This document shows, one piece after another, positions 17,411-25,284 of a stretch of 64,000 nt of DNA (its first letter is position 1; each line of letters starts with the position of its first letter). Below the pieces are notes generated by a model. It did not search any database. It saw only the letters and a list, made by a program, of their open reading frames with translations, and was not told where the DNA came from. Location: contig DATEOF010000190.1 of the NCBI GenBank assembly GCA_035274465.1, positions 62,001 through 126,000 on the forward strand. Direction: 5' to 3'. This DNA is from JADGRF01 sp035274465. GTDB taxonomy: Bacteria > Myxococcota_A > Polyangia > Polyangiales > JAFGIB01. A program made the position numbers and the translations under genes.

Positions 17411-18523
17411 TCACGACTTCACTGCTCCACTCGTCAGCAACTGTGCCGGCAGGAGCTTGTCGAGTCCGTCCGAGCCCACGACCAGTCGCACCTCGTCGAT
17501 GGACGCAGCCATGTCCTTCAGGGCCTCGAGCTCCTTCAAGCGCAGCATGATCGGGTGGTCGGCCATGACGCGCGCGTTGTTGGCCAGCACGCGCACCGCA
17601 GCCGTCTCCTCGCGCCGCAAGATCACGTTCGCTGCGGCCTGCTTCTCCGCCTCGATCACGCGGTTGAGCAGCGTCTTCATCTCACCCGGAAGGACGACGT
17701 CCTTCACGCCGAGACGTTCGATGCGCACGCCGAAGCGCACGGCCTGGGCGATCGTGTGCTGCTCGAGGAAGCGAGTCATCGCGTCGCGACCTTCGAGCAA
17801 CTCGTCGAGCGTGACGCTCGCCACGTACTCGCGCGCTGCGAGCTGCACGAGCAAGTAGATCGCGTCGCGTGCGTCCTGCACCGCGTGAGCGACCGCGGCC
17901 GGGTCCTCGATGGCGTACTCGACCGTGAGCGTCAGGCGCAGCGTCACCTTGTCACGGGTCATCAGCTCCTGACCGGCGAGCGCGACTTGCTGCAGGCGCA
18001 TGTCGAGCACGCTCACGCTCACCTCTGCTTCCGGGTACGTCCAGAGCGCGTAGCGCCCCGGCGCGAGCACTTGCAAGAGACGACCCGACACGTAGTGCAG
18101 GCCGCGCTCGTGCTCTCGCACCACCGCGCGCACGTACTCGGTCGACGGGATCACCTGCACGAGCTCGGCAGTGAGCTTCGGCATCGGCGCGTCGATTGCG
18201 TACAGGCGCAGCTCGACCGACGGGTCGACCGTCCAGTAGCGGTGCACACCCGGCCGCAGGAACAGCCGCGGCGCACCGTCACGGTACAGGACGCCGCGCT
18301 GGTGATCGGCGATCGCCACCTCCGCGAACCACGCCTTGGGCAGGAGCTCACGAACCTCCGGCAGCGCGTTGAACACCAGCGCGTCGGTCTGCCAGCGCTG
18401 CTCGGAGAGCTTCGTACCCCAGACGACGTGGCGGCCCGGACCCAGGGCCCGTAGCGGGAGGCCGTTCTTGAACACGACGGCACGCTCGTTCAGCTTCAGA
18501 CGGATGACTTGAAACAACTTCAT
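17411..18523 (-). CDS. Slipin family SPFH/band-7 protein
   Basis: SPFH-domain protein of the slipin type: residues about 120-320 hold the band-7 core (YVRAVVREHERGLHYVSGRLL, LDMRLQQVALAGQELMTRDKV, VTLRLTLTVEYAIEDP) followed by an Ala/Glu-rich coiled-coil oligomerisation segment (VIEAEKQAAANVILRREETAAVR). No clear transmembrane hairpin is seen at the N-terminus. Slipins have been noted beside rtc operons in other bacteria, where their role is unknown. An AAGGAGG site 6 bases before the ATG at 18523 fixes the start, well downstream of the open-frame beginning. The tRNA-like RNAs at 18854-19109 lie upstream on the same strand and could share its transcript. Confidence 0.93.
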   Translation of the reverse strand: MKLFQVIRLKLNERAVVFKNGLPLRALGPGRHVVWGTKLSEQRWQTDALVFNALPEVRELLPKAWFAEVAIADHQRGVLYRDGAPRLFLRPGVHRYWTVDPSVELRLYAIDAPMPKLTAELVQVIPSTEYVRAVVREHERGLHYVSGRLLQVLAPGRYALWTYPEAEVSVSVLDMRLQQVALAGQELMTRDKVTLRLTLTVEYAIEDPAAVAHAVQDARDAIYLLVQLAAREYVASVTLDELLEGRDAMTRFLEQHTIAQAVRFGVRIERLGVKDVVLPGEMKTLLNRVIEAEKQAAANVILRREETAAVRVLANNARVMADHPIMLRLKELEALKDMAASIDEVRLVVGSDGLDKLLPAQLLTSGAVKS

Positions 18524-18836
18524 GGAAGCCTCCTTGTGGTGGGGGTTGAACGCCTTGCGGCGCGGAAAAGTTGGTCTCGGGAGACCGACGACTCTCGTCG
18601 CAGGACAGCGCATCACGGCACGCGGCGGTGATACGCGGAGCACGACACGGGACCCAACGGCGCGCAGACGATCGCGGGCTCGGTGTGCGTTGCGCGACGG
18701 CGGTCGCCGCGACGATGGCCGTCGGCGTTGCACACGAGCGCGGATCATCCGGGCGGCCGGCTGGGTTCATCTGCTGGCCGAAGCCGCAGACGAAGGCAGA
18801 GTCTCGGTCTCCGTCGACCGGGTTGTGAGGTCCAAA
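18524..18836 (-). other. Long untranslated leader between tRNA-like RNAs and slipin
   Basis: No gene is supported here. The open frame of slipin extends through it, but without start signals or family similarity. A GGTCTC/GAGACC hairpin lies near 18574-18587. I searched it for a -24/-12 promoter and found none. Confidence 0.4.
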
Positions 18837-18853
18837 CGAGCTTGTAAGGCTCG

Positions 18854-18927
18854 TCCTGTGCTCTACCAAACTGAGCTACATGGAACGTCGCCGCTCCACG
18901 GGGAGAATCGAACTCCCGACTTCAGGA
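18854..18927 (-). ncRNA. Circularly permuted tRNA-like element (YrlA-like candidate)
   Basis: On the minus strand a tRNA 3' half comes first: anticodon-stem strand TCCTG (18927-18923), variable AAGTC, T-arm GGGAG-TTCGATT-CTCCC, acceptor strand CGTGGAG and C73. After GGCGAC comes the 5' half: G(-1), acceptor strand TTCCATG, TA, D-arm GCTC-AGTTTGGTA-GAGC, A26 and CAGGA (18858-18854). Folded together the halves give a 7-pair acceptor stem (two G-T pairs) plus G(-1)-C73, a 5/5 anticodon stem, a D-stem, a T-stem and a G15-C48 pair. The acceptor is capped by a loop and both ends leave from the anticodon stem. This permuted layout is how I recall the tRNA-mimic module of YrlA Y RNAs, which sit beside rtcBA in Salmonella. 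A permuted tRNA gene or a decayed tandem pair are alternatives. Confidence 0.55.
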
Positions 18928-19037
18928 TGTCGGATTTGCGCACGTAGTGTGGAACCGACCACCGGACGCGCGCCCGAAGACTCCTTGCCAAAGGGAGAAC
19001 GAGCGGCGCGGCGTCGCACGAAGTGAGCGAAAACCGG

Positions 19038-19109
19038 TGCCACGAACTGGAGTCGAACCAATCTCTCTCGGGCTTCGACCGAGCGCTCTACCAGCTGAGC
19101 TATCGTGAC
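19038..19109 (-). tRNA. tRNA-like cloverleaf, anticodon GAA (Phe) with C33
   Basis: A complete 72-base cloverleaf: acceptor GTCACGA with TCGTGGC (one G-T pair), TA, D-arm GCTC-AGCTGGTA-GAGC, anticodon arm CTCGG-TCGAAGC-CCGAG, a 4-base variable loop, T-arm ATTGG-TTCGACT-CCAGT and discriminator A. The anticodon reads GAA (Phe). Position 33 is C, whereas nearly all decoding tRNAs have U33, and the encoded end is ACCG, not ACCA. It may be a functional minor tRNA, a decayed tRNA, or a tRNA mimic belonging to the RNA-repair island. It lies 110 bases upstream of the permuted element on the same strand. Confidence 0.6.
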
Positions 19110-19124
19110 GCGTGAGCAAAGCGA

Positions 19125-19229
19125 ACCCGTGAACGGGTGGGGCCCCGACGGCTTTGCCGGCGGGGCGGGGGAACGGCGACGTTCCCCCGGCAATAAGTTG
19201 CGGGCGCCCGATCGCCACCGGGCGCCCGC
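19125..19229 (-). other. Cluster of strong RNA hairpins upstream of the tRNA-like element
   Basis: Three hairpins occur in about 100 bases: an 11-pair stem GCGGGCGCCCG/CGGGCGCCCGC (19200-19229), a CGGGGGAAC/GTTCCCCCG stem (19166-19189) nested near TTGCCGG/CCGGCAA, and ACCCG/CGGGT (19125-19138). No coding signal is present. They suggest a structured transcript leader or processing sites preceding the tRNA-like RNA. Confidence 0.55.
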
Positions 19230-19244
19230 ACGAAAGCCTTCTCG

Positions 19245-19258
19245 ATTGTCAAAGAACA
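19245..19258 (-). promoter_or_regulatory. boxA-like antitermination motif
   Basis: The minus strand reads TGTTCTTTGACAAT, close to the boxA consensus TGCTCTTTAACA found in leaders and spacers of rRNA/tRNA operons. It lies about 135 bases upstream of the tRNA-like cloverleaf. The embedded TTGACA could also serve as a -35 box, but no good -10 follows at 17 bases. Confidence 0.45.
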
Positions 19259-19304
19259 CTGAGGGCGCAGCTGCGCCGTCCGCTTCAGCTCGTGCTGAAG
19301 ACGC

Positions 19305-19339
19305 AAAAAAACCGCCCGCGGCGAGTGCCAGGGGCGGTT
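19305..19339 (-). terminator. Rho-independent terminator
   Basis: On the minus strand AACCGCCC and GGGCGGTT form an 8-pair stem around a 14-base loop and are followed directly by a T run. It would end transcription coming from the DUF945 gene, whose stop is about 270 bases upstream, and so separates that unit from the tRNA-like/slipin unit. Confidence 0.75.
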
Positions 19340-19611
19340 CAGCGCGCACACGCGCGTGAGACCGCCCTATGCAAAATCCTGGTTCGGACGCAGCGCTCGT
19401 TTGGCGCTCGCAATCGTGTGTATAGGCGTGCGGGTCATGTCAGATCGCCTAGTGATGTATCGGGGTGGTGCTTCAGTCAAGCGAACATTCTCGATTGCCG
19501 TTGCATTGCGAGCCGCGTGCCAGCCTCGCGCATCGATGCGACCGCCCGCGGCGCGAGTGGGAGATCCCACCGCGCGCCGCCAGGATAGACGCCTATCCCT
19601 GTAGATAAGGT

Positions 19612-21150
19612 TCAGGGTTTGGCGTCGGCCGGCTCGTCCGCGCCCATCATGCGCATCATGGAGCCCATGTCGGGCCCGCCGAGCGCGCCGAGATCCGGCA
19701 GGTCGAATGGCTTGCCGTTCAGCTTGACCGCACCGCCCTCGAACTCGACGCGACCGCTCACGGTCTCGCCCGCGCGCACGAGGTAGCCCTGCTGGACGAA
19801 GCCGTCGATCATCCCCCGCGCCATCAGTGCCGCAGGGTTGGGCATCCCCGGCGGCGCCGCCGCATGCTTCGGCTGTGCTGCGCCCGCGCTGAGCTTCTCG
19901 GCGTAAGCAGCGAACGCGTCGACCAACCCCAGGTGCAGCTTGGCTTCCGCGTTCGCGTACCCGTGCTTGAACACGAGCTCCATGATCGGCGGCGGCGGAG
20001 TGCCCGCGGCGACGCCGCGCGTGCCCACCGTGTAAGACAGCTCGGCGCGCTTGCCGGCGAGCTCGATCGCGATCGGACCGACCTGATACTCGGGGTTGTA
20101 GGGCAGCAACGCGGCCGCACTCTTCGCCAGCCCCTCGAGCCGTTCCATGGATTGCTCGAGCGTCTGCGTCTGGTCGCAGCTGAAGCTCTCACGCATCCAA
20201 GCCTGCGCCAGCTTGTCGAGCGTGGGCGCGTGCAGGTTTCGCAGCGCCGAGCCCATCTCGAACCTGTCGATCTCGAGGCTGTCGGTCTTCAGGCGACCCG
20301 ACACGCGATTCGAGTTGGACCACAGGTGCTCCTTGGTGATCTTGCTCTCCGCCGTACCGGTCACGCCCTGCAGCGAGAAGTTCATGTTGGTCGGCGTGGC
20401 GCCCGGCTCTGATCGCGTCGAGACTCGAAAGCTCACTTCCGAGATCTTCGTCTCGTTCTGATACGGCATGAGAATGCTGGGCGCGTTCGGGTCCATGTCC
20501 ACGCTGCCCGCCAGATCCATCCGCCCGATGTTCGCGGTGAAGTCGCCGTCTTCGGCCTTCGCATTGACCTGGAACGGCTCGCTGTTTCCCGTGTAGGAGA
20601 ACTTGCCGGCGCCCTCGGGGAACTTGCCCTTCACGTGCATCGAGAGGCCGCTGAACTGGAGGTCGTCCCCCGCCTTCGGCGCGGCCTTGAACGGCGCCAG
20701 GTACGCGTCGCTCTCGAATTTGCCATCCGTCGCGACGAGCGTGCGAACGCTGAGTGGAGCGCGGTTGCCATAGAGCTGCTCGATGCCGGCAGCGGCGATG
20801 CTGAGCTCGCTGTCGATGCGCGCGATGCCTTTCCCCTGACCGCTCAGGAAAGGAATGTGGTGGATCGTGTCGCGCCAGTAGACCTTGATCGGCGCCGTGC
20901 GCTCCACGTTCGTGCCATCCTGTGAGGGCAGCGGAACGCAGCCGAGCTCGACCTTGACCTCACGCTTGGTGCTGAAGAGCCCGTGCTCGACCTTCTCCTC
21001 CAGGTGCAACGCCGGCACCAGCTTGCCGATGCGCGCAGTCTGGTCGGACATTCGTCTGGCGACGGCGCGACCCGTGTACGCTGAAGCACCGGTGACCGCG
21101 ACGCCGAGTGCGACCGCCGCGATGAGTATGTACGTCAGGTTGTTCTTCAT
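19612..21150 (-). CDS. YdgA-like DUF945 family protein
   Basis: Member of the DUF945/YdgA family, inner-membrane or periplasmic proteins of unknown function. One N-terminal membrane anchor is visible (residues about 5-27, LTYILIAAVALGVAVTGASAYTG) followed by a large extracytoplasmic part with repeated beta segments (VEHGLFSTKREVKVEL, MDLAGSVDMD). I start at the internal Met just before the anchor. The C-terminal 30 residues are Met/Gly/Asp-rich. It stands alone, with the terminator at 19305-19339 downstream. Confidence 0.82.
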   Translation of the reverse strand: MKNNLTYILIAAVALGVAVTGASAYTGRAVARRMSDQTARIGKLVPALHLEEKVEHGLFSTKREVKVELGCVPLPSQDGTNVERTAPIKVYWRDTIHHIPFLSGQGKGIARIDSELSIAAAGIEQLYGNRAPLSVRTLVATDGKFESDAYLAPFKAAPKAGDDLQFSGLSMHVKGKFPEGAGKFSYTGNSEPFQVNAKAEDGDFTANIGRMDLAGSVDMDPNAPSILMPYQNETKISEVSFRVSTRSEPGATPTNMNFSLQGVTGTAESKITKEHLWSNSNRVSGRLKTDSLEIDRFEMGSALRNLHAPTLDKLAQAWMRESFSCDQTQTLEQSMERLEGLAKSAAALLPYNPEYQVGPIAIELAGKRAELSYTVGTRGVAAGTPPPPIMELVFKHGYANAEAKLHLGLVDAFAAYAEKLSAGAAQPKHAAAPPGMPNPAALMARGMIDGFVQQGYLVRAGETVSGRVEFEGGAVKLNGKPFDLPDLGALGGPDMGSMMRMMGADEPADAKP

Positions 21151-21261
21151 CTCCGCCGAACGGCTCCCCTCACATGATTGTGCAGGAGAGCGCGCGCAGA
21201 ACGAAACCACACTTCAATCGACCGGAGTGGAGTGCGCAGCGCGTGTGCAACAGCCTGACAG

Positions 21262-21585
21262 TCAGGGCTCTCGGTCGAACAGCTTGCGCAATTCCTCCTT
21301 CGCGCGATCGATCTTCTGCTTCTGGCGCGGTGACAGGTTCCGGCCTGCGCGGTTCTCGTAGAACGTCAGCATCGACATCGCGGACCGAAACGGCGTGGAC
21401 TTGCGGCGCCGGCTGCGCTCCGCAGAGCGCTTCACGGATTGCGCGATCGCACGCGCACCGCGCTTGAACACGGCCGGCTCGAGGTCCATCGCGTCGCTCC
21501 GCGCGGTCACGCCGGCCGACCATTTGCGCCTGGGCGTGGCCCGAGCGTGCGACCCGCTACGTTTGGCTGTGGCACGTTTTCTCAT
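21262..21585 (-). CDS. DUF3175 family protein
   Basis: Small basic protein of the DUF3175 family, function unknown. A Lys/Arg/Ala-rich tail of about 22 residues precedes the conserved part KWSAGVTARSDAMDLE, RRKSTPFRSAMSMLTFYENRAG and KIDRAKEELRKLF. The start at 21585 is supported by AAGGAGG 8 bases upstream; the longer open frame has no support. Related proteins are common in soil bacteria. No operon partner. Confidence 0.85.
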   Translation of the reverse strand: MRKRATAKRSGSHARATPRRKWSAGVTARSDAMDLEPAVFKRGARAIAQSVKRSAERSRRRKSTPFRSAMSMLTFYENRAGRNLSPRQKQKIDRAKEELRKLFDREP

Positions 21586-21690
21586 ACTCGCGCCTCCTTG
21601 AGACCTTGCTGTACGTGATTGACGTAACCCCCCAGCAGCACCCGTCACCTCTCGCTGGTCGCCGACGGCCGGTCGCGTCAAACTAGTAGA

Positions 21691-22035
21691 GTGAAATACC
21701 TTCACGGCTTGCTTCTACTTGGCCTGCTTGCCGCCTGCGACGATTCGATGGACCCGGTGGACGCGCGCGATGCGAGCCCGCATCCGCGCGATGCCAGCGC
21801 AGATGCGCAGGTCGCCGAGCCAAAGTGTCCCGTCCAGGATCCCCGAACTGGCGACGAATGTACCGGCACACTCAGGTGCAGGCTGCAGCAGCACGGCGAT
21901 TGTAGCAACGGGACGGGCGGCACGAGCTACGAGGCACACTGCCTCGACGGCGCCTGGAAGATCTTCATGTACGGCGGGTGCCCATCGCCCGAACCGCCGA
22001 ATGCCGACGACGCGGGCGCTGACGCGGGAAGCTGA
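21691..22035 (+). CDS. Small secreted lipoprotein
   Basis: A 114-residue protein with a lipobox (GLLLLGLLAAC, Cys16) after a short basic start, an Asp/Ala-rich linker to about residue 42 and a small Cys-containing domain (KCPVQDPRTGDEC to GGCPSPEPP, six cysteines) that should form disulfides. Start is GTG. No family recognised. Convergent with the AraC gene, 4 bases between stops. Confidence 0.7.
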   Translation: MKYLHGLLLLGLLAACDDSMDPVDARDASPHPRDASADAQVAEPKCPVQDPRTGDECTGTLRCRLQQHGDCSNGTGGTSYEAHCLDGAWKIFMYGGCPSPEPPNADDAGADAGS

Positions 22036-22039
22036 CCTT

Positions 22040-23089
22040 TCAAGCCGTGGAGGCTCGTCCACGGCCCTCGCGCGCGTCTTTGCGCACGCTGGCTGCAGTC
22101 GTGCCCGTCCAGCGCCGGAATGCACGGTGGAAGCCCTGCGTGCTGGCAAAACCGAGCCGCGCTGCGAGCTCGGCCAGTGTGCGACTGTCGTGCGTGAGCT
22201 CGCGCAGCGCGACGTGCTTTCGAACGTCGTCGATCACCTCGCGAAAGCTCGTGCCTTCGTCGTCGAGCCTGCGCGACAGCGTGCGCACGCTCATCCCCAG
22301 CCGCTTCGCGATGCGCGGCGCGCTGGCCTCCGTTAGCTCGAGCTCACCGCCGAGCAGCGTTCGGACGCGACTCGCGACGTCGTCGGCTCGCGGCAATCGA
22401 TCGAGCATCGCATCGGCTTGACGCGCGAGCAGGTCGTTGAGCACCGGTTCCGCACCCGGCAATCGCAGCTCCAGGTGCTCGCGCGGCACGACCACGTGCG
22501 TGGTCTCCGCTCCGAAGTACACCGGGCAGCGAAACAAGCGCTCGTGACGCGAAGTGTTCTGCGGACGCGCGTGCATGAAGTTAACCGAGACCGGGTTCAT
22601 GTCCGGTTTGCCGGCGATTCGACGCGCGCGTAGCACACCGATCGCGACGGCGAACTCGTAGGCAGCCTCGTGGATGACGAGCTCCGGACTGAACCAGATC
22701 CGCATACTGACAGCTTGGCCATGGTCCTCGAACTCGAAGCCCGCACCGTCGCCGAGCAGCGGCAAGTAGCGAGCGTACAGATCGAGCGCGGAACGCAGCG
22801 TGGGCCGCGTGCGCGCCACGTACTCGCCGATGCCGAAGTGCAAGCTGTCGGACCAGCGCGCCGCGAGCAAGCCGATGTCGCGCTCGCCGCTGCGCTCGAC
22901 CGCGTCCTTCAGCAGATCAGCCACGAGCGCCTGCGGGACCCGAGTCTCGGGGTTGTCCAGCTCGGCTTGCGTCAGACCGAGCCGCTCGGCGACCCGACTC
23001 ACGTCGCGGCCATGTTTGCGCGACAGCTCGAGAAACGGCCAGACCAGTCGAATCGACGTGGTTGCATTGGAGGTCGCAGCTGCCGTCAT
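22040..23089 (-). CDS. AraC family transcriptional regulator
   Basis: OruR/ArgR-like AraC regulator. The N-terminal arabinose_bd-type domain (PF12625; residues about 15-210, with RPTLRSALDLYARYLPLL) senses an unknown small molecule, and the C-terminal double helix-turn-helix contains LGMSVRTLSRRLDDEGTSF and the signature LAARLGFASTQGFHRAFRRWTG. Length of 349 is usual. No enzyme gene is adjacent on its strand, so the target is not evident. Confidence 0.92.
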   Translation of the reverse strand: MTAAATSNATTSIRLVWPFLELSRKHGRDVSRVAERLGLTQAELDNPETRVPQALVADLLKDAVERSGERDIGLLAARWSDSLHFGIGEYVARTRPTLRSALDLYARYLPLLGDGAGFEFEDHGQAVSMRIWFSPELVIHEAAYEFAVAIGVLRARRIAGKPDMNPVSVNFMHARPQNTSRHERLFRCPVYFGAETTHVVVPREHLELRLPGAEPVLNDLLARQADAMLDRLPRADDVASRVRTLLGGELELTEASAPRIAKRLGMSVRTLSRRLDDEGTSFREVIDDVRKHVALRELTHDSRTLAELAARLGFASTQGFHRAFRRWTGTTAASVRKDAREGRGRASTA

Positions 23090-23204
23090 GCCCCTTCGGT
23101 GGCTCCAAGCGCGCGCGATGGCTCACGGTCGGTGGCCAAAAGAGATCCCGCTCTGGCCCGACCCGAAACCGGGCCCCGCGAGGCGCTTTGATAGGTCAGG
23201 CGAC

Positions 23205-24401
23205 ATGTCATTCGCCCGTTGGTGTTGCGCCGCGGCACTCACGGCTTGCTCATCGAGCGCAGGCGGCGTTGCCGTACCAAGCGTTGGACTGCCCGCGGGC
23301 GCACCAGCAGCTGTTAGCGGCGCTGGCAGTCCCGGCCTACCCGCGCCCAGCAGCACGCCCGAGCCGCCGCCGCCCGTGAGCTCGCTCTTCCCGGAGTGCG
23401 TGAGCACCGGAACCATCACGGCGAGCCTTCGACCCACGAACGTGCTGTTCCTGATCGACCGCAGCAGCAGCATGAACTGCAACTTGCCGCCCGTGACGAG
23501 CTCGGAAGACTGCGAGCGCATGCCCGCGAAGGTGGATGTCAGCCGGCCGTCGAAGTGGGAGATCGTTCGCGCTGCGCTCGATCAGGCGATCGCGCAGCTA
23601 CCCGCGACCGCGCGCGCCGGGATCTCATACTTCAGCAACGACGACGCGTGCGGCGTGCAATCCAGGCCGACGGTGCCGATTCGCGCGCTCGATGCCGAAC
23701 AACGCGCGGCACTCGCGGAGAGCCTGACACGGGTCGAACCGCGCGGCGGGACGCCGATCGTCGGCGGCCTCATCCTCGCGTACAAGCACCTGAATCCGGA
23801 TCAGACCGCGGATGTGCCGAACGGTAATCGCTTCGTCGTCTTGCTGACCGACGGTCAGGAAGGCTGTGCTGCGGATCAGACCGCGAGCCTGCTCGAGCGC
23901 GAGCTGCCGAAGTCGCGCACGGCCGGGATCACGACGTTCGTGATCGGAGTGCCAGGCAGCGAAGTCAACCGCGGATTTCTGTCGCGACTCGCCTTCGCGG
24001 GCGGCACACCCAGCCGTCCGGAGTGCGACCACACGGCCGGCGATCGGACTGCGGGGGACTGTCAGTTCGACATGACGCGCGATACCGACCTGGCGGCCGG
24101 GCTATCGCGCGCACTCGCAGCCATCGGCGGCCAGGCCTTGCGCTGCGAATTCGACGTACCACGACCGGCCAACGGAGAACAGCTGGACCATGACACAGTC
24201 AACGTCGTCTACACCGAACGCACGGGTGGCGAAGAGCGCGTCATCGCACAGGATGCCGCCGCGTCGTGCGAGCGCGCGAACGGCTGGCAGTACAACGCCG
24301 ACAAGAGCAAGATCGTCCTGTGCGGCGGCGCGTGCGACAGCGTGCGAAGCGCCGCCAGCATCCGCATCGCGCTCGGCTGCAAGACCGCCGTGCTGCTCTA
24401 G
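23205..24401 (+). CDS. von Willebrand factor A domain lipoprotein
   Basis: Surface lipoprotein with a vWA adhesion/scaffold domain. Signal peptide ends at LTAC (Cys15), then a Pro/Gly/Ser linker to about residue 65. The vWA fold carries the MIDAS motif DRSSS, a conserved threonine in RGGTPIVGGL and the LLTDGQEG strand, so metal binding is likely. Cysteine pairs follow near the C-terminus (CGGACDSV, GCKTAVLL). A second protein with the same C-terminal lettering is encoded at 43782-44993, indicating a paralogous family. It is followed 20 bases later by another lipoprotein gene. Confidence 0.85.
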   Translation: MSFARWCCAAALTACSSSAGGVAVPSVGLPAGAPAAVSGAGSPGLPAPSSTPEPPPPVSSLFPECVSTGTITASLRPTNVLFLIDRSSSMNCNLPPVTSSEDCERMPAKVDVSRPSKWEIVRAALDQAIAQLPATARAGISYFSNDDACGVQSRPTVPIRALDAEQRAALAESLTRVEPRGGTPIVGGLILAYKHLNPDQTADVPNGNRFVVLLTDGQEGCAADQTASLLERELPKSRTAGITTFVIGVPGSEVNRGFLSRLAFAGGTPSRPECDHTAGDRTAGDCQFDMTRDTDLAAGLSRALAAIGGQALRCEFDVPRPANGEQLDHDTVNVVYTERTGGEERVIAQDAAASCERANGWQYNADKSKIVLCGGACDSVRSAASIRIALGCKTAVLL

Positions 24402-24420
24402 CGCTGCGCTCGCTGCTGCA

Positions 24421-25116
24421 GTGCTGGTCCTCGTCACGAGTGCGTGTGGCGCAGATGCGCCTGCCGGACGTATTGCGCCAGCCGCAATCGCGAGCACGAC
24501 CCGCGCGGCCGGCAGAGCTCCTGCCGAGCTTCCGGTCATCCCCGGCATCAGCGCGGAAAGCGCACCGATTGCGCCGCCGCCGCCGGTAGCCGCCAAGCCT
24601 CCAGTTCAGTTCAGCGAGCCACCGCCCGAGCACACCGGCGTGATCTTCGATTGGAAGGAGACCGATCCGAGCAGCCGCCGCGCTTGCAGGCCGGGCCACT
24701 ACGTCGGCCAGTACATGTGTCGCTTGTTCATCATCGCGACCGAAGGCGAAGGCGCCTTCGACGTGAGCGGCACGGTCGACCTGCAGCTCGAGCAGAGCAC
24801 CCAGGGCGAGCTGCTGCGCGTGCAGAACGGCAAGTTCACCAGCGCGACGCTGGCCGCGATCCCGGTCGCAGCCGACATCGTGGGCGAGCTCGATTGCTCG
24901 GCGGCCAGGTTCGAAGGCCGGCTCGAGAACGGGACGTTCAGCGTCGCGCTCGGATTGCCGGTACCGTTCACCGAAGGCACGTTCTCGGGACCGCTCGTCG
25001 CGGACTACGACGTGAGCGCAGCCGCGCTGAGCGGCCGTTGGGACATGACCGGAGAGCTCGACGGCTTTCCGGGCTCGTGCATGAACGGCAGCTGGTCGGC
25101 GAAGTGGACCGACTGA
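24421..25116 (+). CDS. Secreted lipoprotein, unknown function
   Basis: The reading frame encodes AALAAAVLVLVTSAC, a good lipoprotein signal with its Cys, then a Pro/Ala linker and a domain with three or four cysteines (CRPGHYVGQYMC, LDCS, GSCMNGSW) that looks like a beta-rich sugar-binding or lipocalin fold; not recognised. The start is a problem: the only usable codon after the preceding gene is GTG at 24421, which leaves almost no N-terminal region, and the open frame otherwise runs back to 24190 inside the vWA gene. An upstream non-standard start or an indel are both possible. Confidence 0.6.
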   Translation: MLVLVTSACGADAPAGRIAPAAIASTTRAAGRAPAELPVIPGISAESAPIAPPPPVAAKPPVQFSEPPPEHTGVIFDWKETDPSSRRACRPGHYVGQYMCRLFIIATEGEGAFDVSGTVDLQLEQSTQGELLRVQNGKFTSATLAAIPVAADIVGELDCSAARFEGRLENGTFSVALGLPVPFTEGTFSGPLVADYDVSAAALSGRWDMTGELDGFPGSCMNGSWSAKWTD

Positions 25117-25284
25117 TCCGCTACCGCGCCCGCCGGGCGGGCGCTCTGCCCAGACGCTCCCCTTCCCTACCTTGTCGGCCGAACGTCGCTCGATTTTCGC
25201 GAGAAGCAGTCAAATCCCGACTCGTCCCATTTGGCCGGGGCCATTTCAGCAACATCGCTCGTGCGCTAAAATGAGCGTGAGAGC

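Noticed and set aside
19110..19130. Possible sigma54 promoter before the tRNA-like element (TTGCT with upstream GGG)
   Set aside because: The -12 half fits but the -24 half does not, and GG-GC spacing is one base short.
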